A stretch of 64,000 nucleotides of DNA, from assembly GCF_000277645.1 (NCBI RefSeq), contig NZ_AKGG01000014.1:62001-126000 (forward strand). Reading direction: 5' to 3'. The position numbers and the translations under genes were made by a program. Positions 30,862 through 41,518 of the stretch are shown here, piece by piece. How positions within the stretch are numbered: position 1 is the stretch's first letter; every line of letters starts with the position of its first letter. Origin of the DNA: Weissella koreensis KCTC 3621. GTDB taxonomy: Bacteria; Bacillota; Bacilli; Lactobacillales; Lactobacillaceae. Below the pieces are notes generated by a model that saw nothing but the letters and a program-made list of their open reading frames with translations, had not been told where the DNA came from and made no database searches.

Positions 30862-31107
30862 TTAGTTCTTAAGACCATATTTCTTATTAAACTTGTCAAC
30901 AGCTCCGTCGGCTTGAGTAAACTTAGCCTTACCAGTGTAGAATGGGTGTGAGTCTGATGAAGTTTCAACACGAACCATTGGGTAAGTTGCTCCCTCAAAT
31001 TCAGCAGTTGCGTCAGTCTTAACAGTTGAACCTGCTAAGAATTGAGCTCCAGTAGTAGTATCAACGAATACAACGTCGCGGTATTCTGGGTGAATTCCTT
31101 CTTGCAT
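30862..31107 (-). CDS. rpmE2: 50S ribosomal protein L31 type B
   Basis: 81 aa. '[20 protein letters not shown]' and '[17 protein letters not shown]' identify type B L31, the zinc-free paralog that lacks the CxxC motif of type A. It is the first host gene beside the prophage and shows where phage DNA ends. Own promoter and terminator. Confidence 0.97.
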   Translation of the reverse strand: MQEGIHPEYRDVVFVDTTTGAQFLAGSTVKTDATAEFEGATYPMVRVETSSDSHPFYTGKAKFTQADGAVDKFNKKYGLKN

Positions 31108-31180
31108 GATGTTTCTCCTTATAGCCCTGATCCATCTTGGAAACAGAGTCAGATTTATTAACCAAACTATTATAACATAT
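31108..31180 (-). promoter_or_regulatory. rpmE2 promoter and leader
   Basis: TGTTATAAT (extended -10, TATAAT at 31169-31174) precedes a 60-nt leader that contains a CTGAC...ATCAG inverted repeat before AAGGAGAAA. The hairpin may be an autoregulatory L31 leader, but I cannot confirm this. Confidence 0.55.
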
Positions 31181-31238
31181 CAGCCTTATGTACAAAAGCC
31201 TTATTCATAAGTATCAACAGATCTTTTTATAAATAAAT

Positions 31239-33074
31239 TTAACTTTTGGTACTGTCATCGTCAGTTTTTAAGACTGCCATAAATGCTTCTTGTGGCACGT
31301 CCACAGTTCCAACTGACTTCATTCGTGCCTTACCCTTTTTCTGTTTATCCAACAACTTGGCTCTTCGATCTGGGTCACCAGTATGAATTTTAGATGTAAC
31401 ATCTTTTCGATAAGCTTTAATCGTGGAACGCGCAATAATTTTAGAACCGATCGCTGCTTGAACCGGAATTTCAAAATTACGACGCGGAATTAAATCTTTT
31501 AACTTTGTCGTAATAAAACGCCCACGCTCCTGTGCAAAATCACGATGCACAATAAAACTCAAAGCATCCACCCTCTCACCATTCAATAAGATATCAATCT
31601 TTACCAACTCAGACTTACGATATCCAATTAATTCATAATCTAATGAGGCATATCCACGCGTTGTAGACTTTAATGTATCAAAAAATTCGAAAATAACTTC
31701 AGACAACGGTAAGAAATACTTTACGTTAACTCGATTTGCATCTAAGTAATCCATCGTATCGAATTCGCCTCGTTTTCGCTGAGCCAAATCCATAACTGAT
31801 CCAACATATTCATTTGGTACCATGATTTGGGCATGAACAAACGGTTCTTCAATATATTCGATTTCACCAGCATCTGGCAATTCAGATGGATTTGCAACCT
31901 CCACCATCGTACCATTTTTAAAAAATGCATGGTACGTTACAGCAGGGGCGGTTGTGATCAAATCTAAATCAAATTCACGTTCCAAACGTTCTTGAATAAC
32001 GTCCATATGTAACATTCCCAAGAAACCAGTTCTAAAGCCAAATCCTAAAGCCTGGGATGTTTCAGGTTCAAATTCAAGAGATGCATCGTTTAATTGCAGT
32101 TTTTCTAAAGCCTCACGTAAATAATTATATTTAGAATTATCAGAAGGATATAGTCCGGAATAAACCATTGGTGTCATTGGTTTATATCCATCAAGTGGTT
32201 CATCAGCTCCATTATCTACAGTAGTAATTGTATCTCCTGGCCGAGCATCTTTAATACTTTTAATCGAAGCTGCCACATAACCAATATCTCCCGCCATCAA
32301 AAATTCACGTTTAATTGCGTGAGGTGAATTTACACCAACTTCGGTTACTTCATATTCAGCCCCAGAGTTCATAAATTTGATTTTATCCCCTGGTTTAACT
32401 ACTCCATCTTTAACACGAACTGTTAAAATGACACCTTTATAAGCATCATATGTTGAATCAAAAATTAAAGCTTTTAAGGGTGCTTCAATTTCACCACCAG
32501 GAGCTGGTAATTTGTTGACAATTTGCTCCAACAATTCAGGAATTCCAATTCCTTTCTTAGCAGAAGCTAAAACTGCTTCAGATGCATCTAATCCAATTAC
32601 ATCTTCAATTTCTTGACGAACTCGTTCTGGATCAGCAGCTGGCAAATCAATTTTATTAATCAGTGGCAAAACTTCTAAATCATTATCCATTGCTAAATAT
32701 ACATTTGCCAATGTTTGAGCTTCAACTCCTTGAGCAGCATCAACCACTAAAATCGCTCCGTCAGCGGCAGCTAGTGATCTTGAAACCTCATAAGAAAAAT
32801 CAACATGGCCTGGAGTATCAACAAGATGGAATATATATATTTCTCCATCATTAGCTTGATAATGTACTTCCACTGCATTCATTTTAATTGTAATTCCACG
32901 TTCACGTTCTAAGTCCATGGTATCCAATAATTGGGATTGCATGTCTCTTGATGCAACTGTATGAGTTGCCTCTAAAATCCGATCAGATATTGTGGATTTC
33001 CCGTGGTCAATGTGCGCAACAATACTAAAATTACGAATATGACTTTGGCGCGCTTGCATTTCTTCTAAATCCAT
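31239..33074 (-). CDS. lepA: Elongation factor 4 (LepA)
   Basis: 611 aa, full length. GTPase G1 HIDHGKST at 21-28, DTPGH at 86-90 and NKID near 139; then EF-G-like domains II, III and V and the LepA-specific C-terminal domain ('[14 protein letters not shown]', '[17 protein letters not shown]'). It back-translocates ribosomes and helps under ionic or cold stress. A TATAAT at 33113-33118 gives a likely promoter. Confidence 0.98.
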   Translation of the reverse strand: MDLEEMQARQSHIRNFSIVAHIDHGKSTISDRILEATHTVASRDMQSQLLDTMDLERERGITIKMNAVEVHYQANDGEIYIFHLVDTPGHVDFSYEVSRSLAAADGAILVVDAAQGVEAQTLANVYLAMDNDLEVLPLINKIDLPAADPERVRQEIEDVIGLDASEAVLASAKKGIGIPELLEQIVNKLPAPGGEIEAPLKALIFDSTYDAYKGVILTVRVKDGVVKPGDKIKFMNSGAEYEVTEVGVNSPHAIKREFLMAGDIGYVAASIKSIKDARPGDTITTVDNGADEPLDGYKPMTPMVYSGLYPSDNSKYNYLREALEKLQLNDASLEFEPETSQALGFGFRTGFLGMLHMDVIQERLEREFDLDLITTAPAVTYHAFFKNGTMVEVANPSELPDAGEIEYIEEPFVHAQIMVPNEYVGSVMDLAQRKRGEFDTMDYLDANRVNVKYFLPLSEVIFEFFDTLKSTTRGYASLDYELIGYRKSELVKIDILLNGERVDALSFIVHRDFAQERGRFITTKLKDLIPRRNFEIPVQAAIGSKIIARSTIKAYRKDVTSKIHTGDPDRRAKLLDKQKKGKARMKSVGTVDVPQEAFMAVLKTDDDSTKS

Positions 33075-33207
33075 TATTTTAATGCGCTCCTTTATGTTTT
33101 AATGTTTCCCTTATTATACTAAACCATTTGTAAAACTGCACTGATCTTTCCGATATTATCTCCAAATAGCTCACTAACTTTTCATAAAATCCACATATTA
33201 TTGATTA

Positions 33208-33246
33208 TAAAAAAAGAAAAGCCGCCCAAAAGGGTGGCTTTTCTTA
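33208..33246 (-). terminator. Terminator of rplS
   Basis: AAGAAAAGCCACCC-TTTT-GGGCGGCTTTTCTT followed by TTTTT on the minus strand; 13-14 bp stem. Confidence 0.9.
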
Positions 33247-33261
33247 AGCTGCTGTTTTAAA

Positions 33262-33618
33262 TTAACCGCGACGGGCTTCCTTAATACGAGCTGCTTTACC
33301 GTGCAAAGCACGCAAGTAGTACAACTTGGCACGACGAACGCGACCATGACGTACAACTTCAATCTTATCAACACGTGGTGAATGTAATGGGAATGTACGT
33401 TCCACACCAACACCACTTGAAATCTTACGTACAGTATAAGTAGCTTGAATTCCAGCTCCCTTACGCTTGATTACAACACCTTCGAACAATTGGATACGCT
33501 CGCGTGATCCTTCGACGATACGTGCGTAAACCTTAACTGTATCTCCGGCACGGAAATCAGGCAAGTCTGAACGTAATTGTGACTCAGTTAACTTTTCTAA
33601 CAATGCATTTTGACGCAT
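33262..33618 (-). CDS. rplS: 50S ribosomal protein L19
   Basis: 118 aa from ATG 33618, the normal L19 start ([16 protein letters not shown]) after GGGAG; an ATG seven codons earlier is unlikely. '[29 protein letters not shown]' and '[28 protein letters not shown]' are diagnostic. Monocistronic with leader and terminator. Confidence 0.98.
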   Translation of the reverse strand: MRQNALLEKLTESQLRSDLPDFRAGDTVKVYARIVEGSRERIQLFEGVVIKRKGAGIQATYTVRKISSGVGVERTFPLHSPRVDKIEVVRHGRVRRAKLYYLRALHGKAARIKEARRG

Positions 33619-33672
33619 ATCAAATCTCCCAATCGACATTCATTAATCATCCGACCAGCGGAATATCGTTAA
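33619..33672 (-). promoter_or_regulatory. Candidate L19 ribosomal leader
   Basis: The 5' region contains CCGCTGGTCGGATGATT followed by GAATGTCG just before the Shine-Dalgarno, which recalls the short L19 leader described in Firmicutes. Based on memory of that motif only. Confidence 0.45.
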
Positions 33673-33778
33673 TATGGTTTTTTAAACCATTGATAACTAT
33701 AACAATAACTTAATAAGATTTCAAGTCAAAACATAATAATATTTAAAAGACACTTAGTTCTCAAAAAAATATTATAAA

Positions 33779-34321
33779 TTAATTATTTTTAACAAATGTA
33801 TCAAATTGGCTTGCTACACCGGCTAAGAACTTTTTTGTATCCTCGTTGGTAATATTACCCTCGTCGTCACTTAAGCTCGCAGTATTTCCAATATACATCT
33901 CTGGTTGTGTCATGATTTTCATGTTTAAAAATTCAATTGTTTGTCGTAAGGTATGATTAGCTAAAGCTCCACCAATTCCAGAAATTGATTGAGAAACAGG
34001 TAATACTGCCTTACCATCCCAAACACTTTCTCCCCAAGGACGTGATGCAATATCAAGAGCATTCTTCAAAACAGCAGGTAACCCTCGATTATACTCAGGT
34101 GTAACCATGATGAAGGCATCTTGAGCTGCCACTTGTGCTCTAAACTCTGTAAAGCTAGCTGGTGAATCAGCATCAAAATCTTGATTATAAAATGGTAAAT
34201 TCCCGATTTCTAAATAAGTTACTTCAGCATCAGCTGGTAACCCTTTTACTAAACCATGTGCCACTCCTGCAGAAAATGAATGTTCACGTAATGAACCAAT
34301 TAATACCCCATATTTAGCCAT
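33779..34321 (-). CDS. NADPH-dependent FMN reductase family protein
   Basis: 180 aa from ATG 34321 (an upstream ATG in frame at 34336 has no ribosome-binding site). Flavodoxin-like fold: phosphate loop 'LIGSLREHSFSAGVAHGL', 'MVTPEYNRGLPAVLKNALDIASRPWG' (isoalloxazine site) and 'LPVSQSISGIGGALANHTLRQTIEFLNM'. Such enzymes reduce FMN, quinones or azo dyes. Monocistronic. Physiological substrate unknown. Confidence 0.88.
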   Translation of the reverse strand: MAKYGVLIGSLREHSFSAGVAHGLVKGLPADAEVTYLEIGNLPFYNQDFDADSPASFTEFRAQVAAQDAFIMVTPEYNRGLPAVLKNALDIASRPWGESVWDGKAVLPVSQSISGIGGALANHTLRQTIEFLNMKIMTQPEMYIGNTASLSDDEGNITNEDTKKFLAGVASQFDTFVKNN

Positions 34322-34454
34322 TTCAAAAGTCCCCATTTCGATTAATTTTTATTTAAAGCTAAAATTGCTACAAAGCTGATTAGAACACCATTGCAACCGT
34401 TTAACTTATTGAATTAATCATAGCATTCAACTTACAAAAAGTAAATATAGTTTT

Positions 34455-35408
34455 TTAATTTCCCATCGGACGATAAATTGAACGATTATCCAAGGCCCAG
34501 TTTCTTCCCGAAAATTCTCCTGGATTAGTATCATCCAAGGCATTCGTAAAGCTTTGAAGATTAGCATCCAACTCATCCAACTGATGCAAAACATTAGCTT
34601 CTTGAACTAGTGGTCGAACTGGTGATCCATACTCCAATTGACCATGATGTGCTAGCACCACATGCCGTAACAGTACTAAATCTTCACTAAATAGATCTAA
34701 TTTTAATTCTTGGGCGGCAAGTACAATTTGTTCATCGATTAAAACAATATGGCCAATTAAATTACCTGGCACTGTGTACGTAGTTGCAATCGGTCCTGAG
34801 AGTTCAATAACTTTTCCCAGATCATGCAGCAACGCCCCAGCTAATAATAAGCTTTCGTCAATTTGTTCATATTGTTTTGCCACACTTTGAGCAAGACGAG
34901 CGATAGAGAGTGTATGATAGCCTAGCCCTCCAGCAAACGCGTGATGATTTGATTTTGCTGCTGGATAAGCAAAAAACTGTTCATGATATTGATTCAATAG
35001 GAATCTTACAATTCGTTGCCAAGTGGGGTTAATAATCTTAAAGATTATAGTATTAACCTCTTCTTCCATCTCTGCCGCTTTCATGGGACCACTAGGTACA
35101 AAGTCAGCTACGTTTTGAGGTTCACCGACTTGTGCTGGCCGTATTTCTAAGAATTTTAATTGAGGTTTATCCCGATAAGATTGTCGAATTCCTTTAACAA
35201 AAACAACTTGTCCAGCTTCTAATGCTTTAAATTCCGCTTCATTAGAATCCCATTTCATCCCTGAAATTTCCATTGATCGATCAGCAATAGTAATTGCTAA
35301 ATATGGTTTGCCACTATTTGTAACCCTTGAATCGATTTGTTTTAATAAAGCAAACATTTGAATATTTTCGTCCAATTGATAATCTTTTAATTGTTTTTGT
35401 TCATTCAT
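34455..35408 (-). CDS. yhaM: 3'-5' exoribonuclease YhaM
   Basis: 317 aa from ATG 35408 (MNEQKQLKDYQLDENIQMFA), overlapping the end of yhaN, with GTGAGG upstream. N-terminal OB-fold ('SGKPYLAITIADRSMEISGMKWD') and C-terminal HD domain ('HHAFAGGLGYHTLSIARLA', 'LLHDLGKVIELSG', 'LAHHGQLEYGSP'). YhaM trims mRNA 3' ends and degrades RNA fragments in Firmicutes. Same operon as yhaO and yhaN, as in Bacillus subtilis. Confidence 0.95.
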   Translation of the reverse strand: MNEQKQLKDYQLDENIQMFALLKQIDSRVTNSGKPYLAITIADRSMEISGMKWDSNEAEFKALEAGQVVFVKGIRQSYRDKPQLKFLEIRPAQVGEPQNVADFVPSGPMKAAEMEEEVNTIIFKIINPTWQRIVRFLLNQYHEQFFAYPAAKSNHHAFAGGLGYHTLSIARLAQSVAKQYEQIDESLLLAGALLHDLGKVIELSGPIATTYTVPGNLIGHIVLIDEQIVLAAQELKLDLFSEDLVLLRHVVLAHHGQLEYGSPVRPLVQEANVLHQLDELDANLQSFTNALDDTNPGEFSGRNWALDNRSIYRPMGN

Positions 35409-37728
35409 AGTCCTCACCCCGTTCCGGATTTGATAAATTTATAATATTATTTTCTTTAATTTGATGAGCCGTAAAATAAATTACTTGATACCCATCAACT
35501 ACAAACTGTTTTAATATTTTAATTAAATTAGCCCGCCGTTTAGCATCAAAATCAACAAAAGCATCATCTATTAGAATTGGAAACTTTGCTGTTGAGTCCA
35601 TTTGCTGAATAAAGGCCAAACGTAATGCTACATAAATCTGTTCTGCTGTTCCCTTAGATAAATCAATTAAATTAAATAGTTCACCTTTTGCATTTTTTGC
35701 ACGAATAAGCGTTTTCGTGTATTTAAGCTCAATATAGCGTCCTTCCGTCAAAGACTGTAAATATTCACTAGCTTGCTTCATTAACTGCGGTAACCGTTCC
35801 CCAATTGTTTGATTTAATATAGATTGAACCCATTGACTTAGTACTTTATCAACAAAATATTGTTGTAGATCTTCAAAAACCCGTGTTCGTTCGTCAGCTA
35901 ATTGTTGGCTCAAATATTCTAAACTATCATCTTTTTTAATTTGTCCCCATTGATATTCCAATTGTGTCAAAGACGCTTGTTGTTGATTAATTTCATGTAG
36001 CATTTTTTGTTGATCTCTAATGCGTTGGTCATCATCCGGAAGCCCTTCTAGTGACTGTCTATCAATGTCCTTCAGTTGCTCATTCAATAATCTTTGTTTT
36101 TCTAATAATTCTTTGGTTTGTTGATCCTCAATTTGCCGTTGTTCAAATTCTGACCAAGACTGTAAGCCGAGTTTTTTCAATAATGATTGCATAGTAGCTT
36201 GTTGCTTCAATCTTTTAGACTGTTCTTGATCAAAATGCTGTTGCTTTAATTTAAGTTCTGACAATTTCAAACGCCGCTGATTATGATTATCATCTTGTCC
36301 AAGCCATGCTAAAGCTTGATCCAATGGTATGATTTGTCCTTGTATATCTTGTAGTTTTCCCTGATCAGTTGCAATGTTATCTTTGAGAATCATTTGTTCT
36401 CTGGCATCACCTTGTACTAAATCAACCATCTCTGGCTTCCAATGTTGATATTCAGAATCAATCTCAACTAAATCAAAATTGGGTACAGAAACGCTTTGTA
36501 CATGTCCATATTGCCATACAATTAATCCTAATCCAACAATTATAAAAATGCTTGCACCACTAATTTGTTTTAGTAACAAAAGTAAAATACCCAAAATAAC
36601 AAAAATAATTCCTCCTAGCATCATGGGCTTTAAGAATGGTTCATTACTAATAGATTGGGATGCCTGAAACGCACTTAATTGCTCAGTACTCAAAGGCTTA
36701 GGTAAGTTGTCAACCTGCCACTTACTTCGCAACATTTGTAATTGTTGCTCATCATCTTGCAGATTCTTTTCAAGTTGTTGCTTTTTAGAAGATATATGCT
36801 CTAATAATTCCAAATTACGATCAGCTTGATCCAATTGACTTTTAATTATTGAAGGCGTTTCGGAATGCCCATCCGTATGGATTTGAAAATTTAAAGCTGT
36901 AATTTTCCGTGATAATTCTGGTTCCATCATTTGTTGTCGATTTGATAACTGATCATCCAACTGTTGCAATTGTTGTAAGGCGGGACGATACGCAGCTAAA
37001 TCACTTTGATTTGCAGCCCGTTTTTGTTGCATTTTTTGTTGTTCCTGTAGGGCATTCAAATTTTGTCGTCGTTGATTTAATTCTTGTTCCAATTCTAATA
37101 AATTAGGACTTTGAGTCAACCGCTGCTGATATTGTTGTTCAAGCTGATTTAAGTGGGATAAAGCCTGATTAATCGGACGCTTAGCCGTTTTGGTACGTCC
37201 CATTTGCAAAGCCGCCGTCTTATCTAAATCTGTCGCAACTTGCATCCATTCTTCGGCTCCAGGTGTAGCAATACTTCTTAAATGATCATTAAAAGAATCA
37301 GGGCGCAAATTAAAAATTGCCAATAACGCCTCTTGATCAAAACTATAAATGGCATTAAATAATTCAGACGTTAAAGGCACCAATATTTCCTGTAGTTTTT
37401 TCTCGGGATTGTCATATTCTTTTTCGCTATCTAAATCAGTTAATGTCAATTTTGATTCCGTTCGGCCTATACGAGTTATTCGATAATCTTGGTTATGAAC
37501 ATTGATCGTTAAATTTCCACCATAAGTTCCCCCTACCAAATTTTCAAAAGTTTTTTTCTTGCTCCCTCGTGCAGTTGGAAAACCAAATAAGACGCCACTA
37601 ATAAATTGATGCAAAGTAGTTTTTCCGGCCTCATTTAATCCATAAACCACTTGAAAATCGTTTTCAAAATCAAAATTGATCTGTTGGAATTGTCCAAAGC
37701 TGTTAATTTGCGCTTGTTTAATCCACAT
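35401..37728 (-). CDS. yhaN: SMC/Rad50-like ATPase YhaN
   Basis: 775 aa from ATG 37728, which has GGAGGT upstream; a GTG three codons earlier is less likely. Walker A GLNEAGKTT at 30-38, two long coiled-coil blocks rich in Gln/Leu/Glu (about 150-310 and 430-590), a hydrophobic pair of membrane-like helices at about 370-410, and the C-terminal Walker B region ('FPILIDDAFVDFD'). Works with YhaO as an Mre11-Rad50/SbcCD-like DNA end-processing complex. It overlaps yhaO by 11 bases and yhaM by eight. Confidence 0.92.
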   Translation of the reverse strand: MWIKQAQINSFGQFQQINFDFENDFQVVYGLNEAGKTTLHQFISGVLFGFPTARGSKKKTFENLVGGTYGGNLTINVHNQDYRITRIGRTESKLTLTDLDSEKEYDNPEKKLQEILVPLTSELFNAIYSFDQEALLAIFNLRPDSFNDHLRSIATPGAEEWMQVATDLDKTAALQMGRTKTAKRPINQALSHLNQLEQQYQQRLTQSPNLLELEQELNQRRQNLNALQEQQKMQQKRAANQSDLAAYRPALQQLQQLDDQLSNRQQMMEPELSRKITALNFQIHTDGHSETPSIIKSQLDQADRNLELLEHISSKKQQLEKNLQDDEQQLQMLRSKWQVDNLPKPLSTEQLSAFQASQSISNEPFLKPMMLGGIIFVILGILLLLLKQISGASIFIIVGLGLIVWQYGHVQSVSVPNFDLVEIDSEYQHWKPEMVDLVQGDAREQMILKDNIATDQGKLQDIQGQIIPLDQALAWLGQDDNHNQRRLKLSELKLKQQHFDQEQSKRLKQQATMQSLLKKLGLQSWSEFEQRQIEDQQTKELLEKQRLLNEQLKDIDRQSLEGLPDDDQRIRDQQKMLHEINQQQASLTQLEYQWGQIKKDDSLEYLSQQLADERTRVFEDLQQYFVDKVLSQWVQSILNQTIGERLPQLMKQASEYLQSLTEGRYIELKYTKTLIRAKNAKGELFNLIDLSKGTAEQIYVALRLAFIQQMDSTAKFPILIDDAFVDFDAKRRANLIKILKQFVVDGYQVIYFTAHQIKENNIINLSNPERGEDYE

Positions 37729-38926
37729 CCTGCACACCTCCTTGGATCTTTTTTAATTTTAACTGAATCTTATCTTTGATTTCAGTCAGATTATCTGGAT
37801 CTATCAACAATTCAAAAACAGTCGAGTTATCAACTAAATTTAATCCCATTTCAACTAAATGGTCTACTGTAACCAATTTATCTAACTCTTTTAAATTGCG
37901 ATCTGCTGATAATTCTGGCATCGTCATCATTAATTGTTGAGCTTTAGTATCCAATTTATAAATATACATTTGATCATCTGGTTGGAATTTACTTTTAAGT
38001 TGCTGGTAAAAGGCATTTGAATTCACCATTTGAAGTTGTTTTTGATTATCAACTGTTAATTTTAATTGAATTAACAAAAAAACATGTTTCTGTGGTTCAA
38101 TTGTACTTTTCACTAATTCAATCAAACTCGATGCTTGTATTTCTTGATCCGCTTCTATTTTTAAATTAATTGTCTGCCATACAATTGGAGCACTTGATAC
38201 AAAAGTTGGCTGCAATTGATGATTTTCATCACTTTGCACTAAATAAAAACCTTTTAGGCCATCTTCCTTATGGTTTAAGCCCTGCAAGCTACCTGAATAG
38301 CCAATAAAAGGTTTTTCTTGCAAGGTTTGACGAACATGAATATGTCCCAAAGCCCAATATTGATAATGTTTGGCATTTAAATCACTAATTTTAAAAGGTG
38401 CATAGTCATCCCTACCAACTGTTCCTAATGCTCCATGATACATTCCAATATGATAATCTTCAGTCTGCTTCATTGGGAAATCATCCGTCATATTTTCATT
38501 AATATGACGAGCATTGTAACTAAAACCAGAAACAGCAATTTGTTCATTTTGATTTGTATTAAAAAGCAATGTTTCAACGCTAGTTCCTAGGATATGAACA
38601 TTTTTCGGAAATAAGGGTGTATCTTCAACTGATTTTATAAAATCATGATTTCCATAGCTTAATACAACTGGGATACTTTTTTCGTGCAACCGTTCAAATT
38701 GTTCCATCAAAAATAATTGAATTCGTGGATTTAATTCATTGGTATTATAAACATCCCCAGGTAGTAAAACCAAATCAACTTTTTCTTGTAACGCCATATC
38801 AATTAAATGACGGAAAGCATCTAATGTTGCCCGCTGTAATTTTTCAACCAACCAATTAGGAATATCGCTTAATCCAATAAACGCATTTCCTAAGTGTACA
38901 TCTCCTGCATGAATAAATTTAACCAT
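37718..38926 (-). CDS. yhaO: Mre11/SbcD-like phosphoesterase YhaO
   Basis: 402 aa. Calcineurin-type metal motifs: 'HAGDVHLGNAF' (residues 6-16), 'LLPGDVYNT', 'VLSYGNHDF' and 'YWALGHIHVRQTL' with 'GMYHGALG' between. The C-terminal ~170 residues form the ATPase-binding capping domain. Nuclease partner of YhaN in the same operon. First gene of the transcript, with no room for a large leader. Confidence 0.93.
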   Translation of the reverse strand: MVKFIHAGDVHLGNAFIGLSDIPNWLVEKLQRATLDAFRHLIDMALQEKVDLVLLPGDVYNTNELNPRIQLFLMEQFERLHEKSIPVVLSYGNHDFIKSVEDTPLFPKNVHILGTSVETLLFNTNQNEQIAVSGFSYNARHINENMTDDFPMKQTEDYHIGMYHGALGTVGRDDYAPFKISDLNAKHYQYWALGHIHVRQTLQEKPFIGYSGSLQGLNHKEDGLKGFYLVQSDENHQLQPTFVSSAPIVWQTINLKIEADQEIQASSLIELVKSTIEPQKHVFLLIQLKLTVDNQKQLQMVNSNAFYQQLKSKFQPDDQMYIYKLDTKAQQLMMTMPELSADRNLKELDKLVTVDHLVEMGLNLVDNSTVFELLIDPDNLTEIKDKIQLKLKKIQGGVQDVD

Positions 38927-38970
38927 TGTTTATATACTTTATTTATACTTTCTAAAAATATTTTTGGTAA

Positions 38971-39009
38971 TAAAAAGGAGGAATGTTCTCACAACCTCCC
39001 CCCTTTTTT
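38971..39009 (-). terminator. Terminator of the YheA/YlbF gene
   Basis: AAAAAAGGGGGGAGG ... CCTCCTTTTTATT on the minus strand just behind the stop at 39023; the GGAGG/CCTCC core is extended by A-T and G-T pairs. Confidence 0.75.
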
Positions 39010-39022
39010 GACATTTAATAAT

Positions 39023-39361
39023 TTACTTGTATAGTTCTGCGATTGGCTTAGTTACAATTTCATTAACCTCTTGCAACAAGTTATTCATTGCTCCTTCAGC
39101 AGCCATCAACTTCTTCAATACATCTGATGTATCCATATCAGCAGCCACAGCTTGCCAGCTTTTGATTTGGTCTTCACTAGGCTCTGTACCACCTTGAATG
39201 GCAGCTTGCATTGTTTGTTGTTCTGCTTGGAATCGCTTAAAGATTGCTTCAGCTTCCTTATCAGCGTGCATTTCATTTAATGCTACTTGTAATGCAGTAT
39301 ATTGTTCTGTTTTAACCAAATCACTGGCAACAGCGTTGACATTATCATAAATATTAATCAT
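39023..39361 (-). CDS. YheA/YlbF-family (UPF0342) protein
   Basis: 112 aa, all-helical. 'NVNAVASDLVKTEQYTALQVALNEMHADKEAEAIFKRFQAEQQTMQ' is the conserved core of the YlbF/YmcA/YheA group. In Bacillus YlbF and YmcA form part of the Y-complex that guides RNase Y; YheA-type members are less studied. It follows the PBP gene by 12 bases and ends at a terminator, so it is the last gene of the argR-pbp transcript. Confidence 0.9.
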   Translation of the reverse strand: MINIYDNVNAVASDLVKTEQYTALQVALNEMHADKEAEAIFKRFQAEQQTMQAAIQGGTEPSEDQIKSWQAVAADMDTSDVLKKLMAAEGAMNNLLQEVNEIVTKPIAELYK

Positions 39362-39373
39362 TATGTTTCTCCC

Positions 39374-41518
39374 TTAAAATCCTAAGTTATTTCTTAATCC
39401 ATTCCAAACCGTTTCAGCACCTTTTTTAATTGTACTTCCGGTCTCTTTCAATCCTGATGTAATGTTACCAGTAATACCACTAATATTATCAGAAATTTGG
39501 CTATTTGTACCATTAAAATTCAAACTATCATTCGCAATTTGTGTTCGGATACTTTTAACCTTAAATGAAGTTTGTGCTGTATTCGGAATAATTTGCTCCA
39601 ACGAACGTTTCATCAATGGCCCAGCCGTTTGATCTAAGCTTGAAGGTATCACTGATCCATTATCGTTTCCTGTCCAAGTTACATTAACAATATCTGGTGT
39701 ATATGCAACCGCCCAGGAATCAGTGGCTTCGCTAGTCGTATTATCGCTATCAGTTTTACTACTAAACTCAGTCGTCCCAGTCTTACCTGCCACTTGATAC
39801 CCACTTGGATCAGCAGCTACACCGGTTCCATTTGTATAAACACCCATCAACATACTGGTCATTTCATTCGTTACCTTAGTTGACCAGAGACGAGTTTTCT
39901 TAGGCTTCACCGTATTGACTAGCACACGTCCACTGGCATCTTCAATTTTGGTAATAAAATGTGAGTCTGACATAGTTCCGCCATTAGCAAAACTTGTATA
40001 GGCCTGAGCTAATTGTAATGGTGACACTCCCTTGCTCATACCACCAATAGTCATCGCATAATTCTTATCATCCTTCGTCAAAGGTAGTCCGGCCTTAATT
40101 CCAGCCTTATATGAGGTATCAATACCGATCTTCTCACTCAACCAAACCGCCGGAATATTATATGATTTTTCCAAAGCTTCATACATTGGCACATCTTCAG
40201 TTGTGATATTAGAAGCATTATGCGGTGAGTACTTATTTGTACCAAAAGTCATCTCATGATTTGGCAACATTGAATCATAAGAATAACCACGGCTCAATGC
40301 TGGAGCATAATCTACAATTGGTTTAATTGTTGAACCAGGCTGCCGTTTCATTTGTGTTGCACGGTTAAATCCACGGAATTCATGTGCTCCACGTCCACCA
40401 ATTACCGCTCTAACACCTCCAGTTTGTGCATTTAGCACTACTGTAGCCGCTTGTGAACCCACACCAATTGGGTTCAAATATGAATTAGCATAATCATTTT
40501 GTAAATTGGTCTGATCATCTTGATTCATATTTGTATAAATTTTATAACCATTTTGCATAATATCTTGTTCTTTTAAGTGATATTTATTAATCGCTTCATC
40601 AATTACAGAATCAAAATAGTATGGATATTCATAATTAGTACTAGTAACTTGATAATCATCAGCCCCAATACTTGTCTGCATCAAATTCGTAGCAGTTGCT
40701 TGATCCATTTTTTTATTATTCACCATGTTTTGTAAAACTTGATCTCTACGATTTTTAGCGGCTTCAGGATGCTCTAATGGATCATAGCCATTCGGTGATT
40801 GAAGCATTCCTGCCAACATAGCCGCTTGTTTCTCATTCAATTGACTAGCATTGATACCAAAGTATTTTTGAGATGCATCTTGAACTCCCCAAACTCCTTC
40901 ACCAAAATAGGCATTATTTAAATACATTGCCAAAATATCATTTTTAGAATAGACATTTTCAACCTGAACTGCAAGAAATAATTCCCGTATTTTCCGCGTT
41001 ATATTTTGATTTTGAGTCAGGAAAGCGTTCTTAACTAATTGTTGGGTAATCGTTGAACCACCAGACAAGGCACCAGAACTTGAAAAAGTAATTTTGTGCC
41101 AAATGATTTTCAAGGCAGCACGCGAAAGTCCCGTAACCGAAAAACCATATTCATGATAAAAATTACGATCTTCTGTAGATAAAACCGCAGTAGTCATATT
41201 CGAAGAAATACTTTTGTAGGATACAAAAGTTCCTTTACCACCAGCTAATGACCCCGCCTTATTTCCACTAGCATCATAAATTTCAGTTGTACTCTTTAAA
41301 CGCGTTTTCAAATTCGAAACATCTGTTGTTTTAGCCTCAAAGGTCCCCATGATACTAATAACAAAAAACAGGCTTAAAAAAGCCACAATAATCCATCGAT
41401 TAATTTGGAAACGGTACCAGACCGGCCCCAGCGTTTTATCCCAACGATGATTCAGATGGCTAAAACGTTCCTGAAACCAGTTATGTATTTTTTTAATTCT
41501 TTCTAAAAAATTATTCAT
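39374..41518 (-). CDS. Class A penicillin-binding protein (PBP1A/2A-like)
   Basis: 714 aa. Short cytoplasmic head, one TM helix (42-60), a GT51 glycosyltransferase with catalytic STEDRNF (114-120) and GGSTITQQ (153-160), then the transpeptidase with SxxK S396-K399 (GSTIKP), SYN at 452-454 and KTG at 579-581. The C-terminus is Ser/Thr/Asn-rich. It polymerises and cross-links peptidoglycan. The ATG abuts the argR stop, so the two are coupled. Confidence 0.96.
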   Translation of the reverse strand: MNNFLERIKKIHNWFQERFSHLNHRWDKTLGPVWYRFQINRWIIVAFLSLFFVISIMGTFEAKTTDVSNLKTRLKSTTEIYDASGNKAGSLAGGKGTFVSYKSISSNMTTAVLSTEDRNFYHEYGFSVTGLSRAALKIIWHKITFSSSGALSGGSTITQQLVKNAFLTQNQNITRKIRELFLAVQVENVYSKNDILAMYLNNAYFGEGVWGVQDASQKYFGINASQLNEKQAAMLAGMLQSPNGYDPLEHPEAAKNRRDQVLQNMVNNKKMDQATATNLMQTSIGADDYQVTSTNYEYPYYFDSVIDEAINKYHLKEQDIMQNGYKIYTNMNQDDQTNLQNDYANSYLNPIGVGSQAATVVLNAQTGGVRAVIGGRGAHEFRGFNRATQMKRQPGSTIKPIVDYAPALSRGYSYDSMLPNHEMTFGTNKYSPHNASNITTEDVPMYEALEKSYNIPAVWLSEKIGIDTSYKAGIKAGLPLTKDDKNYAMTIGGMSKGVSPLQLAQAYTSFANGGTMSDSHFITKIEDASGRVLVNTVKPKKTRLWSTKVTNEMTSMLMGVYTNGTGVAADPSGYQVAGKTGTTEFSSKTDSDNTTSEATDSWAVAYTPDIVNVTWTGNDNGSVIPSSLDQTAGPLMKRSLEQIIPNTAQTSFKVKSIRTQIANDSLNFNGTNSQISDNISGITGNITSGLKETGSTIKKGAETVWNGLRNNLGF

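Noticed and set aside
30616..30872. Two plus-strand open frames behind the integrase
   Set aside because: They run over the CGTGCA repeats and the rpmE2 terminator, have no Shine-Dalgarno and no protein-like sequence.
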